From the NCBI GenBank assembly GCA_043743335.1, contig JAYTWR010000031.1, positions 1-64,000 on the forward strand: DNA of 64,000 nucleotides. Reading direction: 5' to 3'. A program made the translations under genes and the position numbers. Source of the DNA: UBA5216 sp043743335 (GTDB lineage: Bacteria > Pseudomonadota > Gammaproteobacteria > Burkholderiales > SG8-41). The notes beneath the pieces were generated by a model. It had not been told where the DNA came from. It did no database searches and was given only the letters and a program-made list of their open reading frames with translations. Below are positions 50,287-59,021 of this stretch, one piece after another. Positions within the stretch are counted from its first letter, which is position 1; each line of letters starts with the position of its first letter.

Positions 50287-50514
50287 AGGATCAAAGCGCG
50301 CCATGTTGTTGCCGCTCATCACGGTGACGAAAATGCTGCCGTCGGGTGCAATCACCGGGTCACGCGCAAAGCGTGGCGTGGGCACTGGCCATTCGCTGAC
50401 TTTGCCGACGGGATTACTGATCGTGCCGGGCGTGATGCCGTAGTTCGATCCGCCGGCGAGCGCCGCGATGGGGGCAAGTGACCAAAACACTGACACGGCG
50501 AGCGTTAAATTCAT
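50281..50514 (-). pseudogene. N-terminal fragment of a streptogramin-lyase-like beta-propeller protein
   Basis: 77 aa with a ribosome site (GGGAGC) and signal peptide (cut near AALAGG). The mature part VSEWPVPTPRFARDPVIAPDGSIFVTVMSGNNMARFDP is the first blade of a Vgb/SMP-30-type propeller, a family normally near 300 aa or more. The reading frame then hits a TAA that belongs to the AT-rich element at 50267-50286. It is therefore a truncated gene whose break coincides with the element. It may still be expressed and exported, but it cannot fold as a full propeller. Confidence 0.7.
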
Positions 50515-50609
50515 GGGGCGCTCCCTGTAAGCGTTGCGGCGCAAGGCCACACGTGTACGCGTCAACATTATAGCGGCGCGCGAGCCCGGCGGGCATGCTG
50601 CGCCATGAG

Positions 50610-50657
50610 ACGCTTTGGCGTGTTTGTGCTTTGGCGTGCCTGTGCTTTGGCATGCCT
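50610..50657. repeat. Tandem 16 bp repeat, three units
   Basis: GTGCTTTGGCGTGCCT-type units in the gap between the lyase fragment and the antiporter gene. No coding role is seen. Confidence 0.7.
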
Positions 50658-50743
50658 TGACGGGCCTTGGTGAGTCAGGCGATTATCGGCGGCAGACCCC
50701 CCAGATTTTTGATGTCCTCTTTTGATTGCTTTGTGAGAACGAT

Positions 50744-52453
50744 GTGCCGCACGACAACACTCTGATTACCACCGTAGCGGCCTGTTTGGGGCTGGGGCTT
50801 GTGCTGGGTTTTGCCGCGTTGCGCGTCAAGCTGCCTGCGCTGGTGGGCTACCTCACTGCGGGGATTATTCTCGGCCCGGCTACGCCGACGCACTTTGTCG
50901 ATTTGGAACTCGCCCGTCAGCTCGCTGAAATCGGCGTGATGTTGCTGATGTTCGGCATTGGGCTGCATTTTTCATTGAATGATTTGCTCACCGTGCGACG
51001 CATTGCCGTGCCTGGTGCGCTGATCCAGATCACGGTGGCCACGCTATTGGGTGTCGCCGTGGCGTTCCAGTGGGGATGGGGCTTAGGCGCGGGCATGGTG
51101 TTTGGCCTGTCGCTATCCGTGTCAAGCACGGTGGTGGTGCTGCGTGCGCTGGAAAGCCACGGTTTGCAACAATCCATCAACGGCCACATTGCTATCGGTT
51201 GGCTAGTGATTCAGGATTTGGCGATGATTCTGGTGCTGGTGCTGCTGCCGCCGCTGTCCGGGTGGCTGGGCGGCAAACCGGCGAGCGGCGCAGTAGACAG
51301 TAATGTGTTCATCACGCTGGCTGGCACACTGGGTCAAGTGGCGTTGTTTATTGTGCTCATGCTGGTGGTCGGGCGCAAACTCTTTCCGTGGTTTCTGTGG
51401 CAGGTGGCGCGCACAGGCTCACGCGAGTTGTTTACGCTGTGCGTGATCGCGGTGGCGGTGGGTATTGCCTACGGCTCGGCGGCGCTGTTTGGCGTGTCGT
51501 TTGCACTGGGCGCGTTTTTTGCCGGCGTGGTGATGGCAGAATCAGACTTGAGCCACCGCGCAGCCGAGCAGTCCCTGCCGTTGCGCGACGCGTTTTCGGT
51601 GCTGTTTTTCGTCTCAGTCGGCATGCTGTTTGATCCGCAAATCCTGATTAAGCAGCCGCTGGAAGTGGCGATCGTGATTGCGATTATTCTGCTGGGTAAT
51701 CCGCTGGTCGCGTTCGGGATTGTGCTGCTCTATCGCTATCCGCTGAATTCTGCGCTGACGGTCGCAGCGAGCCTCGGTCAAATCGGCGAGTTTTCGTTTA
51801 TTTTGGCCGGGCTGGGCCTCACGCTCGGCCTGCTGCCGCAGCAAGGGCAGCAATTGATCCTTGCGGGCTCGATCATTTCTATCGCACTGAATCCATTGTT
51901 GTTTCAGGCGATTGAGCCGCTGCAGACGTGGATACGCGCGCGCTCCCGGCTGGCTCGCTCACTGGAGCACGCGAGCGATCCGTTAGCCGAATTGCCGATG
52001 ACGGTGGACGAAAAACTGCTGACCGGGCAAGTGGTACTGGTGGGCTATGGTCGCGTCGGGCGGCGTATAGGCGATGCGCTGTCGGCGCGCGGCGTGCCGT
52101 ATGTGGTGGCGGATGAAAACCGCGAAATCGTCGATGAATTGCGCAAGCGCGGCATACCCGCCGTGTCCGGCAACGCCAGCGAGCCAGCGGTGTTGATTCA
52201 GGCGCATGTGGCGCGCGCGCGCCTGCTGGTGATTGCCATCCCCGATACCTTTCACGTGCGGCAGATGATGGAGACCGCGCGCGTACTGAACCCGGACATA
52301 GGCATCGTCGTGCGCACGCACAGTGAAGAAGAAGCGGCGCTGCTGCGCAAGGAAAGCGCCGCCACCGTGTTTATGGGCGAGCATGAATTGGCGCTGGGCA
52401 TGACACGGCATGTGCTCGAACAATTCACCGTCAAGGACAGTGGCCCCAAGTAG
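50744..52453 (+). CDS. Kef-type K+/H+ antiporter with RCK domain (YbaL-like)
   Basis: 569 aa from the GTG at 50744 (a TTG at 50726 is also in frame). The first 390 residues form a CPA2 antiporter of 12-13 helices, with VGYLTAGIILGPATPTHFVD, EIGVMLLMFGIGLHFS and ALGAFFAGVVMAESDLSHRAAEQSLPLRDAFSVLFFVSVGML. A C-terminal RCK/TrkA-N domain follows, with GYGRVGRRIGDAL as the nucleotide loop and a long helical tail. It exchanges K+ or another cation for protons at the inner membrane, gated by nucleotide. The length and tail match YbaL (RosB) rather than KefB/KefC. Confidence 0.92.
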   Translation: MPHDNTLITTVAACLGLGLVLGFAALRVKLPALVGYLTAGIILGPATPTHFVDLELARQLAEIGVMLLMFGIGLHFSLNDLLTVRRIAVPGALIQITVATLLGVAVAFQWGWGLGAGMVFGLSLSVSSTVVVLRALESHGLQQSINGHIAIGWLVIQDLAMILVLVLLPPLSGWLGGKPASGAVDSNVFITLAGTLGQVALFIVLMLVVGRKLFPWFLWQVARTGSRELFTLCVIAVAVGIAYGSAALFGVSFALGAFFAGVVMAESDLSHRAAEQSLPLRDAFSVLFFVSVGMLFDPQILIKQPLEVAIVIAIILLGNPLVAFGIVLLYRYPLNSALTVAASLGQIGEFSFILAGLGLTLGLLPQQGQQLILAGSIISIALNPLLFQAIEPLQTWIRARSRLARSLEHASDPLAELPMTVDEKLLTGQVVLVGYGRVGRRIGDALSARGVPYVVADENREIVDELRKRGIPAVSGNASEPAVLIQAHVARARLLVIAIPDTFHVRQMMETARVLNPDIGIVVRTHSEEEAALLRKESAATVFMGEHELALGMTRHVLEQFTVKDSGPK

Positions 52454-52482
52454 CGAACGGCTCGGGCTATTGTGGTGTGTTG

Positions 52483-53031
52483 CTAGAATCGCGGCTTGGT
52501 CTTCGCGCTCTTGTAGCGCTTGATGCCGGCCATGATTTCGGCTTTGGCTTCTTCCGGCCCCATCCAGCCAATGACTTTGACCCACTTGCCGGGTTCGAGA
52601 TCTTTGTAGTGCTGGAAAAAATGCGTGATCTGCGCGGTGGTGGCTTCGGGCAGATCGCGCGTGTTCTGGATGGACCGGTACAACGGCGTGAGTTTGTCTA
52701 CCGGCACTGCCATGAGTTTGGTATCGTCGCCGGCGTCGTCTTCCATTTTCAGCATGCCGACCGGACGGCAACGCACCACCACGCCGGTGATCAGCGGCAC
52801 GGGTGAGAGCACCAGCACATCCACGGGATCGCCGTCGCCCGCAAGCGTGCGCGGGATGTAGCCGTAGTTGCACGGGTAGTGCATGGCGGTGGACATGAAG
52901 CGATCCACATACATGGCACCGGTTTGCTTGTTGACTTCATACTTGATGGGCGGCGCGTGCATCGGGATTTCGATGATCACGTTAAAGTCGTTAGGCACAT
53001 CGTGCCCGGTGGGTACCCGGTCGAGATTCAT
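52483..53031 (-). CDS. ppa: Inorganic pyrophosphatase
   Basis: 182 aa, family I soluble enzyme that hydrolyses pyrophosphate in the cytoplasm. The signature DGDPVDVLVLSP is at about 66-77, preceded by YPCNYGYIPRTLAG and followed by KMEDDAGDDTKLMAVP, which together supply the metal-binding aspartates. VPTGHDVPNDFNVIIEIPM is the usual N-terminus. The ATG is at 53031. It is convergent with the antiporter gene. Confidence 0.97.
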   Translation of the reverse strand: MNLDRVPTGHDVPNDFNVIIEIPMHAPPIKYEVNKQTGAMYVDRFMSTAMHYPCNYGYIPRTLAGDGDPVDVLVLSPVPLITGVVVRCRPVGMLKMEDDAGDDTKLMAVPVDKLTPLYRSIQNTRDLPEATTAQITHFFQHYKDLEPGKWVKVIGWMGPEEAKAEIMAGIKRYKSAKTKPRF

Positions 53032-53284
53032 GAGGTAATTCCTGTGTTAAAGCTGCGGGTCGGATAACCATGGTAGCGCAAAGTGTGTATGCGATTTGCA
53101 GTTAGATGCGGCACACCACGCCAAGGCGAATTCGACCCGGTTGCGCGCGTCGGTTTTGGCCGATTACAGGGCACGATACGGTGCGCGACGCGCGACGGCT
53201 GGCGATCCGGCTAAGGTGCCACCGTACGTACCTGCATGCGCAACGGGCCATCAAAAGTTGTCAAGTTAGACCGCATGGCGAATG

Positions 53285-53314
53285 TTGTCACCCATCGCGC
53301 AGGCATGGTACAGT
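53285..53314 (+). promoter_or_regulatory. Candidate kup promoter
   Basis: TTGTCA (53285-53290), 18 bases, then TACAGT (53309-53314) preceded by TGG, giving an extended -10. RNA would begin near 53320, 28 bases before the kup ATG. The remaining 53032-53284 region shows no gene or repeat. Confidence 0.45.
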
Positions 53315-53347
53315 CGTGTTTTGTTGCGTCGCAATATTGGGGTTCAA

Positions 53348-55240
53348 ATGGCTCATCAACAGGCGGCACAAGGCGGCACCCACGACCGGCGGCTTGCCGC
53401 ACTGTCACTCGGCGCACTGGGCGTCGTGTTTGGCGATATCGGCACCAGCCCGTTGTATGCCTTTAAGGAGGCTTTTGGCGGCGAGCATGCGCTGCCGCTA
53501 TCGCAGGCCAATGTATTCGGCGTGCTGTCGCTGATTTTTTGGGCGGTGATGCTGATCGTTTCGGTCAAGTACGTGTCGTTTGTTCTGCGTTTTGACAATA
53601 AGGGCGAGGGCGGCGTGCTGGCGTTGCTGGCCTTGGCGTCGCAGTTGTTCCGCAAGAATCGCCGGCTGTCTGGCATTGCCACCGTGGTGGCCATTTTCGC
53701 GGCGTCGTTGTTTTACGGCGACGCGGTCATCACACCGGCGATTTCCGTGCTGTCGGCGGTGGAAGGCATTTCCATCGCCACGCCCGCACTGGAGCATTGG
53801 GTGGTGCCCGCGACCATGGTCATTATCATCGGCATATTCATGCTGCAACCCTACGGCACGGGCAAAATTGGCCGGTTGTTTGGGCCGGTAACGATGCTGT
53901 GGTTTTTTATCATTGGCGGCTTGGGTGTGATGAGTATTCTGCAAACGCCGATGATTTTGCATGCGCTCGACCCGACCTACGCCGCGCGCTTTGCATGGCA
54001 ATCGCCCGCGCTCGCGTTCATCGCGCTGGGCTCCGTGTTCCTCGCGCTCACGGGCGGCGAAGCGTTGTACGCCGACATGGGGCACTTCGGTCGGCAACCG
54101 ATACGCATCGCGTGGTTTGGCCTGGTACTGCCGGCGTTGATGTTGAATTATCTGGGCCAGGGCGCGCTGGTATTGCGTAATCCCGCTGCGGTGAAAAATC
54201 CCTTCTATCTGCTGGCACCGCCCGAATTGTTGATACCGCTGGTGGTGCTGGCGACTATTGCCACCGTGATCGCGTCGCAGGCGACGATCTCCGGCGCGTT
54301 TTCAGTGACGCAGCAGGCGTCACGTATGGGCTACCTGCCGCGCATACCGGTGACGCACACCTCTGAAACCGAGCGCGGGCAGATTTACATCGGCCAGCTC
54401 AATTGGATGATGTTGGTGGTGGTGTTGTTGCTGGTGCTCGGCTTTGGTTCATCTACGCATCTGGCAGCGGCCTACGGCATCGCGGTGTCGGCGACGATGG
54501 CGCTGGAAACCGCGCTGGTGGCATTGGTGGTGGTGACCATGGCGCGGCGTTCGCGCGTGCCGCTGCTCGCAGTATTGCTGGTGGTGTTTGCCGTGGAGTT
54601 GATGTTTTTTGCCTCCAACACCACCAAGATCGCGGCGGGCGGCTGGTTTCCGCTGCTGTGTGGCTTGGCGATTTTCACGCTACTGACCACTTGGAAGCGC
54701 GGCGCCGAATTGTTGACCGCCAACGCTGCCGGCAAGCATGTTCCGCTGAAGGGGTTTTGCGAGCATTTGGCGTCGGTGACGCGCGTGCCCGGTACCGCAG
54801 TGTTTTTTTCCGCAAATCCGCAAACCGTGCCGACCACGCTGCTGCACAACCTGAAGCACAACAAAGTGATGCACGAGCGCGTGGTGTTTCTGACGTTGAC
54901 GACGGAAGACGTGCCCAAGGTGGCCGACGATGAGCGCATCGAAGTGGACATGCTCGTGCCGCACAGCATTTATCAGGTGATTGTGCGCTACGGCTTCATG
55001 GAAAATCCCGACGCCATGCACGTGCTGAAGCTGCTGGCGCAACGCGGCTTGCGGATGGAAATCGACGAGACCACTTTCTTTCTCGGCAAATCCACCATCG
55101 CGCGCGCGGAGAAACGTGGCTTGTTTACCTGGCGGCGCGAATTATTCCGCTCAATGCAGCGCAATGCACCATCGGCAGCGGAATATTTTAATCTGCCGCC
55201 AGATCGGGTGATTGAGCTTGGGACGCAGTTGCGATTGTAA
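53348..55240 (+). CDS. kup: Potassium uptake protein Kup
   Basis: 630 aa from the ATG at 53348. It has twelve membrane helices, starting with the signature LGVVFGDIGTSPLYAFKEAF. Other blocks are FYGDAVITPAISVLSAVEG, VFLALTGGEALYADMGHFGRQPIRIAWF and GYLPRIPVTHTSETERGQIYIGQLNWMM. A cytoplasmic tail of about 160 residues follows. It imports K+ with protons. No kdp or trk genes are near, but a Kef-type efflux antiporter is two genes away. The TAA stop is the first triplet of copy 15 of the AT-rich element. Confidence 0.96.
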   Translation: MAHQQAAQGGTHDRRLAALSLGALGVVFGDIGTSPLYAFKEAFGGEHALPLSQANVFGVLSLIFWAVMLIVSVKYVSFVLRFDNKGEGGVLALLALASQLFRKNRRLSGIATVVAIFAASLFYGDAVITPAISVLSAVEGISIATPALEHWVVPATMVIIIGIFMLQPYGTGKIGRLFGPVTMLWFFIIGGLGVMSILQTPMILHALDPTYAARFAWQSPALAFIALGSVFLALTGGEALYADMGHFGRQPIRIAWFGLVLPALMLNYLGQGALVLRNPAAVKNPFYLLAPPELLIPLVVLATIATVIASQATISGAFSVTQQASRMGYLPRIPVTHTSETERGQIYIGQLNWMMLVVVLLLVLGFGSSTHLAAAYGIAVSATMALETALVALVVVTMARRSRVPLLAVLLVVFAVELMFFASNTTKIAAGGWFPLLCGLAIFTLLTTWKRGAELLTANAAGKHVPLKGFCEHLASVTRVPGTAVFFSANPQTVPTTLLHNLKHNKVMHERVVFLTLTTEDVPKVADDERIEVDMLVPHSIYQVIVRYGFMENPDAMHVLKLLAQRGLRMEIDETTFFLGKSTIARAEKRGLFTWRRELFRSMQRNAPSAAEYFNLPPDRVIELGTQLRL

Positions 55241-55257
55241 GTATATGATTTTATTGA
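55237..55257 (+). repeat. AT-rich IHF-like dispersed element, copy 15
   Basis: Reads GTAAGTATATGATTTTATTG plus A; kup stops on its first TAA. One mismatch to the IHF consensus. Confidence 0.7.
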
Positions 55258-55286
55258 GTATTGTTTAATACAAACATGGGGACGAT

Positions 55287-55525
55287 TTGCGCGCAGCCGA
55301 CGCGCTTATTTTCGGCACGCTGACTTACAGGGCCGGGTGTCGGCACCGTTCAAGGCGTTTTTGGATGCCAGCGCAAAGGTGTGGATGTCACAAGGCTGGA
55401 AAGACAAAATCGCCTCGGGCCTTAGCCGTTCCGCCAGTCAGGGCGGCGACAAATTCAACACGCTCACCCATTTATTCATGGGCAGGCGCGTGGCGCTGGT
55501 AACGATGCAATTTGCCCGGTTGTAA
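55287..55525 (+). pseudogene. Frameshifted fragment of a flavodoxin-family (WrbA/NQO-type) gene
   Basis: The first frame reads RAADALIFGTLTYRAG. The next frame, from about 55337, continues VSAPFKAFLDASAKVWMSQG and then WKDKIASGLSRSASQGGDKFNTLTHLFM. In intact flavodoxin-family reductases these join as ADAIIFGTPTYMGSVSAPFK, so the reading frame is broken once and several residues are lost. Both the N-terminal FMN loop and the C-terminal half are missing. It lies just after kup and is a relic. Confidence 0.75.
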
Positions 55526-55549
55526 TGTCGGGGCAAGCCGTCATCAAAA

Positions 55550-55678
55550 TCAGGGATCAAGAATATGCGGTTGGCGCTGCAACCATTCCATGGCGCTTTC
55601 TTGTTTGACGGTGTGGCACGCTGACAACGATACAGCGATGACTATCATTACGAGTATACGGTAAGCTATTGTTTTCAT
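55550..55678 (-). CDS. Small lipoprotein
   Basis: 42 aa. The ATG at 55678 has GGAG seven bases upstream. The signal has basic residues, a hydrophobic core (ILVMIVIAVSLSAC) and a lipobox LSAC. The mature peptide is about 22 residues (HTVKQESAMEWLQRQPHILDP). It is reminiscent of entericidin-size lipoproteins, but its sequence is not one I recognise. It is the only intact gene in an otherwise decaying stretch. Confidence 0.65.
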   Translation of the reverse strand: MKTIAYRILVMIVIAVSLSACHTVKQESAMEWLQRQPHILDP

Positions 55679-55817
55679 TGAAGTTCTCCGAGGGTCTCAC
55701 GTTGCTAAGGCCATGTGCTTGGAAAGCACTTGGCGCGAGCGATGCCTGAGTATAAACACTTATTTACGGCGAAAATTCCGTCAAGATTTTTGCCGCAGCA
55801 AAGCCACGGGGCGACGG

Positions 55818-55905
55818 TCACATGACGCCTTTGCGCTTGAGCCGTGCGATATCGGGTTCGCCATAACCTACCGCAGCGAGAATATCGAGCGTTAACGCCG
55901 CCGAT
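55818..55905 (-). pseudogene. C-terminal remnant of a CaiB/BaiF-type CoA-transferase
   Basis: About 28 codons ending TGA at 55818. They read LDILAAVGYGEPDIARLKRKGVM, like the last helix of CaiB/BaiF CoA-transferases (VLAELGYDDARIDAL then AAGVV-type endings). It begins immediately after the stop of the Bug gene at 55908, and such CoA-transferase genes commonly neighbour Bug genes. The rest of the gene was lost, so this is a scar from a deletion between it and the Bug gene. Confidence 0.5.
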
Positions 55906-55907
55906 GG

Positions 55908-56918
55908 CTAGTCGAATTGCAGTTTCAGTTGCTTGACGATGCGTGTCCACTTGTCAAATTCACTGCGACGCGCTTCATCCATCTGTGCCGTAGTGCCGCT
56001 GGCGGCATCCATATCTTCCGCAGTGAGCCGGTCGCGTAATTCAGTCGATTGCACTGCGCGCGTTGCTTCGCTGTTCAATCGGGTGGCCACCCGCGCGGGC
56101 AAACCGGCGGGGGCGACGATGCCGTACCATGCCCCGAAGGCATAACCCGGCACGCCCGCCTCGGCGATGGAAGGCACCTCCGGCATCACACGCGAGCGCG
56201 CGGCGCTGCTTACGGCCAGCGCGCGCAGCCGGCCCGATTGCACATGCTGCACGCTGGCGAGCACGGGCGCGAACATCAGTTGCACACGGCCGCTCATCAC
56301 ATCGGTCAGCGCCTGCGCCGAACCTTTGTAGGGCACGTGAACGATATCGATGCCTGCCCGATAACGAAACAGTTCGGTTGCCATGTGGCCGCCAGTGCCC
56401 GGCCCCGCCGTGGCGAAATTGATTTGTCCAGGTCGCGCTTTGGCGAGCGAAATCAATTCGCGTACGTGGGTGGCGGCCACACTCGGATGAACGGCGAGCA
56501 GAAAACGATAGTGCGCCAGTAGCGCGACGCTGGAAAAATCGCGTATCGGATCGTACGTCAGATGTTTTTTCAGCAGACCCTGAATCGGATGACTGCTGGA
56601 AATCAGCAACAGGGTGTAGCCGTCCGGCACACTGCGCGCAACAATTTCAGCGGCGAGATTGCCACCTGCACCGGGCCGATTGTCGATCACTACCGATTGG
56701 CCGAGACGCTCGGCCATGCGCACGCTCACCAGCCGTGCGGTACCGTCATTGCCGCCGCCCGGCGGAAAGCCCACCACGAAGCGTATGGATTTGCTTGGGT
56801 AGCTTTGTCCTGAGCCTGTCGAAGGGGGTAGCCCTTGTGCCTCAACGACGCTGGCGGTAACGCTAAAAAAAAATATGAGAGTTATGCAACTAATTGATTT
56901 TAAATGATATTTTTTCAT
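55908..56918 (-). CDS. Bug-family periplasmic receptor
   Basis: 336 aa. The signal peptide (KKYHLKSISCITLIFFFSVTASVVEAQ) is partly written by copy 16 of the AT-rich element. Next comes an insert, GLPPSTGSGQS, encoded by a short dispersed repeat, and then the canonical start YPSKSIRFVVGFPPGGGNDGTARLVS. It also has VVIDNRPGAGGNLAAEIVARSVPDGYTL and VPYKGSAQALTDVMSGRVQLMF. The family fold appears intact to LKLQFD. A CoA-transferase relic lies downstream. Confidence 0.93.
   Translation of the reverse strand: MKKYHLKSISCITLIFFFSVTASVVEAQGLPPSTGSGQSYPSKSIRFVVGFPPGGGNDGTARLVSVRMAERLGQSVVIDNRPGAGGNLAAEIVARSVPDGYTLLLISSSHPIQGLLKKHLTYDPIRDFSSVALLAHYRFLLAVHPSVAATHVRELISLAKARPGQINFATAGPGTGGHMATELFRYRAGIDIVHVPYKGSAQALTDVMSGRVQLMFAPVLASVQHVQSGRLRALAVSSAARSRVMPEVPSIAEAGVPGYAFGAWYGIVAPAGLPARVATRLNSEATRAVQSTELRDRLTAEDMDAASGTTAQMDEARRSEFDKWTRIVKQLKLQFD
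56805..56826. repeat. Short dispersed repeat inside the Bug signal region
   Basis: GTCCTGAGCCTGTCGAAGGG-type sequence, which I recognise as a small intergenic repeat in many proteobacteria. Here it is translated in frame as part of PSTGSGQS between the signal peptide and the mature Bug domain. Confidence 0.6.
56886..56905 (+). repeat. AT-rich IHF-like dispersed element, copy 16 (within coding sequence)
   Basis: Reads GCAACTAATTGATTTTAAAT; on the minus strand it encodes HLKSISC in the signal peptide of the Bug protein. IHF consensus matched (AATCAATTAGTTG). Confidence 0.75.
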
Positions 56919-56924
56919 ATTGCC

Positions 56925-56968
56925 GTCACGTCGTGGTTACGTCGCTGTTACGTCGCCGTCACGCCGCC
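56925..56968. repeat. Tandem 11 bp repeat, four units
   Basis: GTTACGTCGCT-type units spanning the stop codon of the CapA gene (56959) and the leader of the Bug gene at 56918. Confidence 0.75.
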
Positions 56969-58011
56969 GTGACGAGTACTCGATCATTTTCCACGTGCAG
57001 TTTCGTGCCGAAATTTGCAGAAAGTTTCGCAATACGCGCAATCGCGTCGGCTTCCACGGCTGGTGGCGGCATATGCACTTCACCGGCATCGCTTTGCCGC
57101 ACAATGCTAAACGCCGCTTCACTCAAGGATGTGCCGTTGAAGGTGAGTTGCGCGCTCATGCCAGTCCAGCCGCGATGCACTTTTTTGTTGCTGCGGATAA
57201 AACAAAACATGCCGAGGCCGTAGAACACCGGTTTGGCTTTGTAAAACGTAATCGCCAACGGAAAGTGCGGGCCGTGACCCATCACGATATCCGCACCGGC
57301 GTCGATGGCGGCATGCGCGAGTTCGCGTTGGTACTGCAACACTTCTTCGGCGTAGCCCCAGTGGTGCGAGGCAATTACGATGTCGCACTGCGCTTTGAGC
57401 GCGGTGACGTCGGCCTTGAGTTCGGCGAGGTACTCCGGGTCTACCCACGTGATGACTTTCGCCGGTGCGCCGGGGCGATTGGGCGGAATTTTATTGTCTT
57501 TGTAGTACGGCGGCTGATACGCGGTGTAGGCTTTCATCGCGGCAACCCCGGTAGCGTGCTCGCCAGCTTCGTGATTGTTGGGCCAGTATTGCGAGGTGCG
57601 CTGTATGAAGCCGATTTTCACACCATTGCGTTCGATAATCGCGGGCGCGCGCGCGGCGGCTTTGTTGACACCGGTGCCCGCGTGCGCGATGCCGAGTTCA
57701 TCCAGCCTGCGGTTAGAAGCGCGTATGGCTTCTGCGCCGTAGTTCTGATTGTTGGCGTTGCCAATGACGTGCACGCCGGCCAGCCGCAAGGCTTCACCGC
57801 TGGCGGGCGGCGCGTAAAGGCCTTCAAAGCCAGATTGGTCGTCGCGTAGCATCTCGCGCTTTTCGGCAGGGTCGAACAAACAACATTCGAGATTGGCGAA
57901 TACGGCGTCTGCGGCTTTGAGCGCAGGTGCGACTTGGTTGAACGGCGCGGCGGGGTTGTCGATGCCGATGAGGTTGATGTCGCCGAGCAATTGAATGCGT
58001 GTGGTGGTCAT
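56959..58011 (-). CDS. CapA-family (poly-gamma-glutamate capsule-like) metallophosphatase-fold protein
   Basis: 350 aa. The calcineurin-like CapA fold is recognised from LLGDINLIG at the start, FANLECCL, VIGNANNQNYGAEAI, VIASHHWGYAEEVLQYQREL and ADIVMGHGPHFPL, which hold the Asp, Asn and His metal ligands. There is no signal peptide or membrane helix, unlike B. subtilis CapA, and no capB or capC nearby. Many soluble homologs occur in Burkholderiales beside Bug genes, with unknown substrate. The ATG is at 58011. Confidence 0.88.
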   Translation of the reverse strand: MTTTRIQLLGDINLIGIDNPAAPFNQVAPALKAADAVFANLECCLFDPAEKREMLRDDQSGFEGLYAPPASGEALRLAGVHVIGNANNQNYGAEAIRASNRRLDELGIAHAGTGVNKAAARAPAIIERNGVKIGFIQRTSQYWPNNHEAGEHATGVAAMKAYTAYQPPYYKDNKIPPNRPGAPAKVITWVDPEYLAELKADVTALKAQCDIVIASHHWGYAEEVLQYQRELAHAAIDAGADIVMGHGPHFPLAITFYKAKPVFYGLGMFCFIRSNKKVHRGWTGMSAQLTFNGTSLSEAAFSIVRQSDAGEVHMPPPAVEADAIARIAKLSANFGTKLHVENDRVLVTAA

Positions 58012-58067
58012 GGCAGTACCTGCTTTGTGATTTAGGCTATCGTATCGCGCTCATCAACGGCTGTGTT

Positions 58068-59021
58068 TTACTGTGCCTTCATGTCCGACGCCTTGACGAC
58101 CTTTTCCCATTTCGTCAATTCACTGCGAATGAAAGCGTCGAATTCCTGCGGCGTGCTGGTGAGAATTTCCGCGCCCAGCGTGGCGAAGCGCTCGCGCATG
58201 TCGGGCAGCTTAAGTTGCTGCACCACCACTTGATTGAGCCGCGTGATGATGGCGGGTGGTGTGGCGCCGGGTGCGATGAGACCGTTCCAGATATTTGCCT
58301 GATAGCCCGCGAGGGTTTCAGCGATGGCGGGCACATCGGGCGCGAGTGTGGAACGCTGAGGGCTGGTGGTGCCTAGGGCTTTGAGTTTGCCAGCGCGCAC
58401 GTGCGGCAGCACCGAGGTTAGACTCGCCATCGCGGCATGGACATGGCCCGCGATGACGTCCGTGGTGGCTTGCGGCGTGGATTTATACGCGACGTGAGTG
58501 AGCGAAATGCCAGCCATCAATTTGAGCAATTCACCGGCAAAGTGATTGGGCGAACCATTGCCTGAGGTGGCGTAATTGATTTCACCGGGGCGTTTTTTCG
58601 CCAATGCGATCAGCGTTTTCATGTTGTCCGCTGGCAGGCCGTTGGATACCACCAACAGCATTGGCGTGGCGCTGGCCAAACTCACCGAAGCCAAATCACG
58701 TGCGGTGTCGAAAGGCATTTTTTTCACCACCACCGGATTAGTCGCGTGCCCGTTGGCCACCCACAGCAGCGTGTGTCCGTCCGGCAGGGCGCGCGCGGCC
58801 AATTCAGAACCGAGCAAGCCGCTGGCACCGGGCCGGTTGTCGATAATCATCGGCTGACCGAGCGCCTCGGCCATGCGCGAGCCGACCAGCCGCGCGAGTA
58901 TGTCCGCATTGCCGCCTGCGCCGTACGGCACGATCAGGCGTATCGGGCGCGTGGGGTAGTCGGCGGCTTGGGCGGCTGTTGCGGCCAGCGCTAGCAAGGC
59001 GGTGGCAATGGTCGTGCCCAT
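58068..59021 (-). CDS. Bug-family periplasmic receptor (part of a chimeric reading frame)
   Basis: 317 aa counted from the Met at 59021, which begins a good signal peptide (MGTTIATALLALAATAAQA). The mature start is YPTRPIRLIVPYGAGGNADILARLVG, with MIIDNRPGASGLLGSELAARALPDGHTL and VAYKSTPQATTDVIAGHVHAAM. The same frame continues upstream without a stop to an ATG at 59252, through 77 codons of a hydantoinase-like gene. No clear ribosome site is seen at 59021, so the protein may be made from the upstream start and carry the foreign N-terminus, which would hide the signal. Confidence 0.88.
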   Translation of the reverse strand: MGTTIATALLALAATAAQAADYPTRPIRLIVPYGAGGNADILARLVGSRMAEALGQPMIIDNRPGASGLLGSELAARALPDGHTLLWVANGHATNPVVVKKMPFDTARDLASVSLASATPMLLVVSNGLPADNMKTLIALAKKRPGEINYATSGNGSPNHFAGELLKLMAGISLTHVAYKSTPQATTDVIAGHVHAAMASLTSVLPHVRAGKLKALGTTSPQRSTLAPDVPAIAETLAGYQANIWNGLIAPGATPPAIITRLNQVVVQQLKLPDMRERFATLGAEILTSTPQEFDAFIRSELTKWEKVVKASDMKAQ

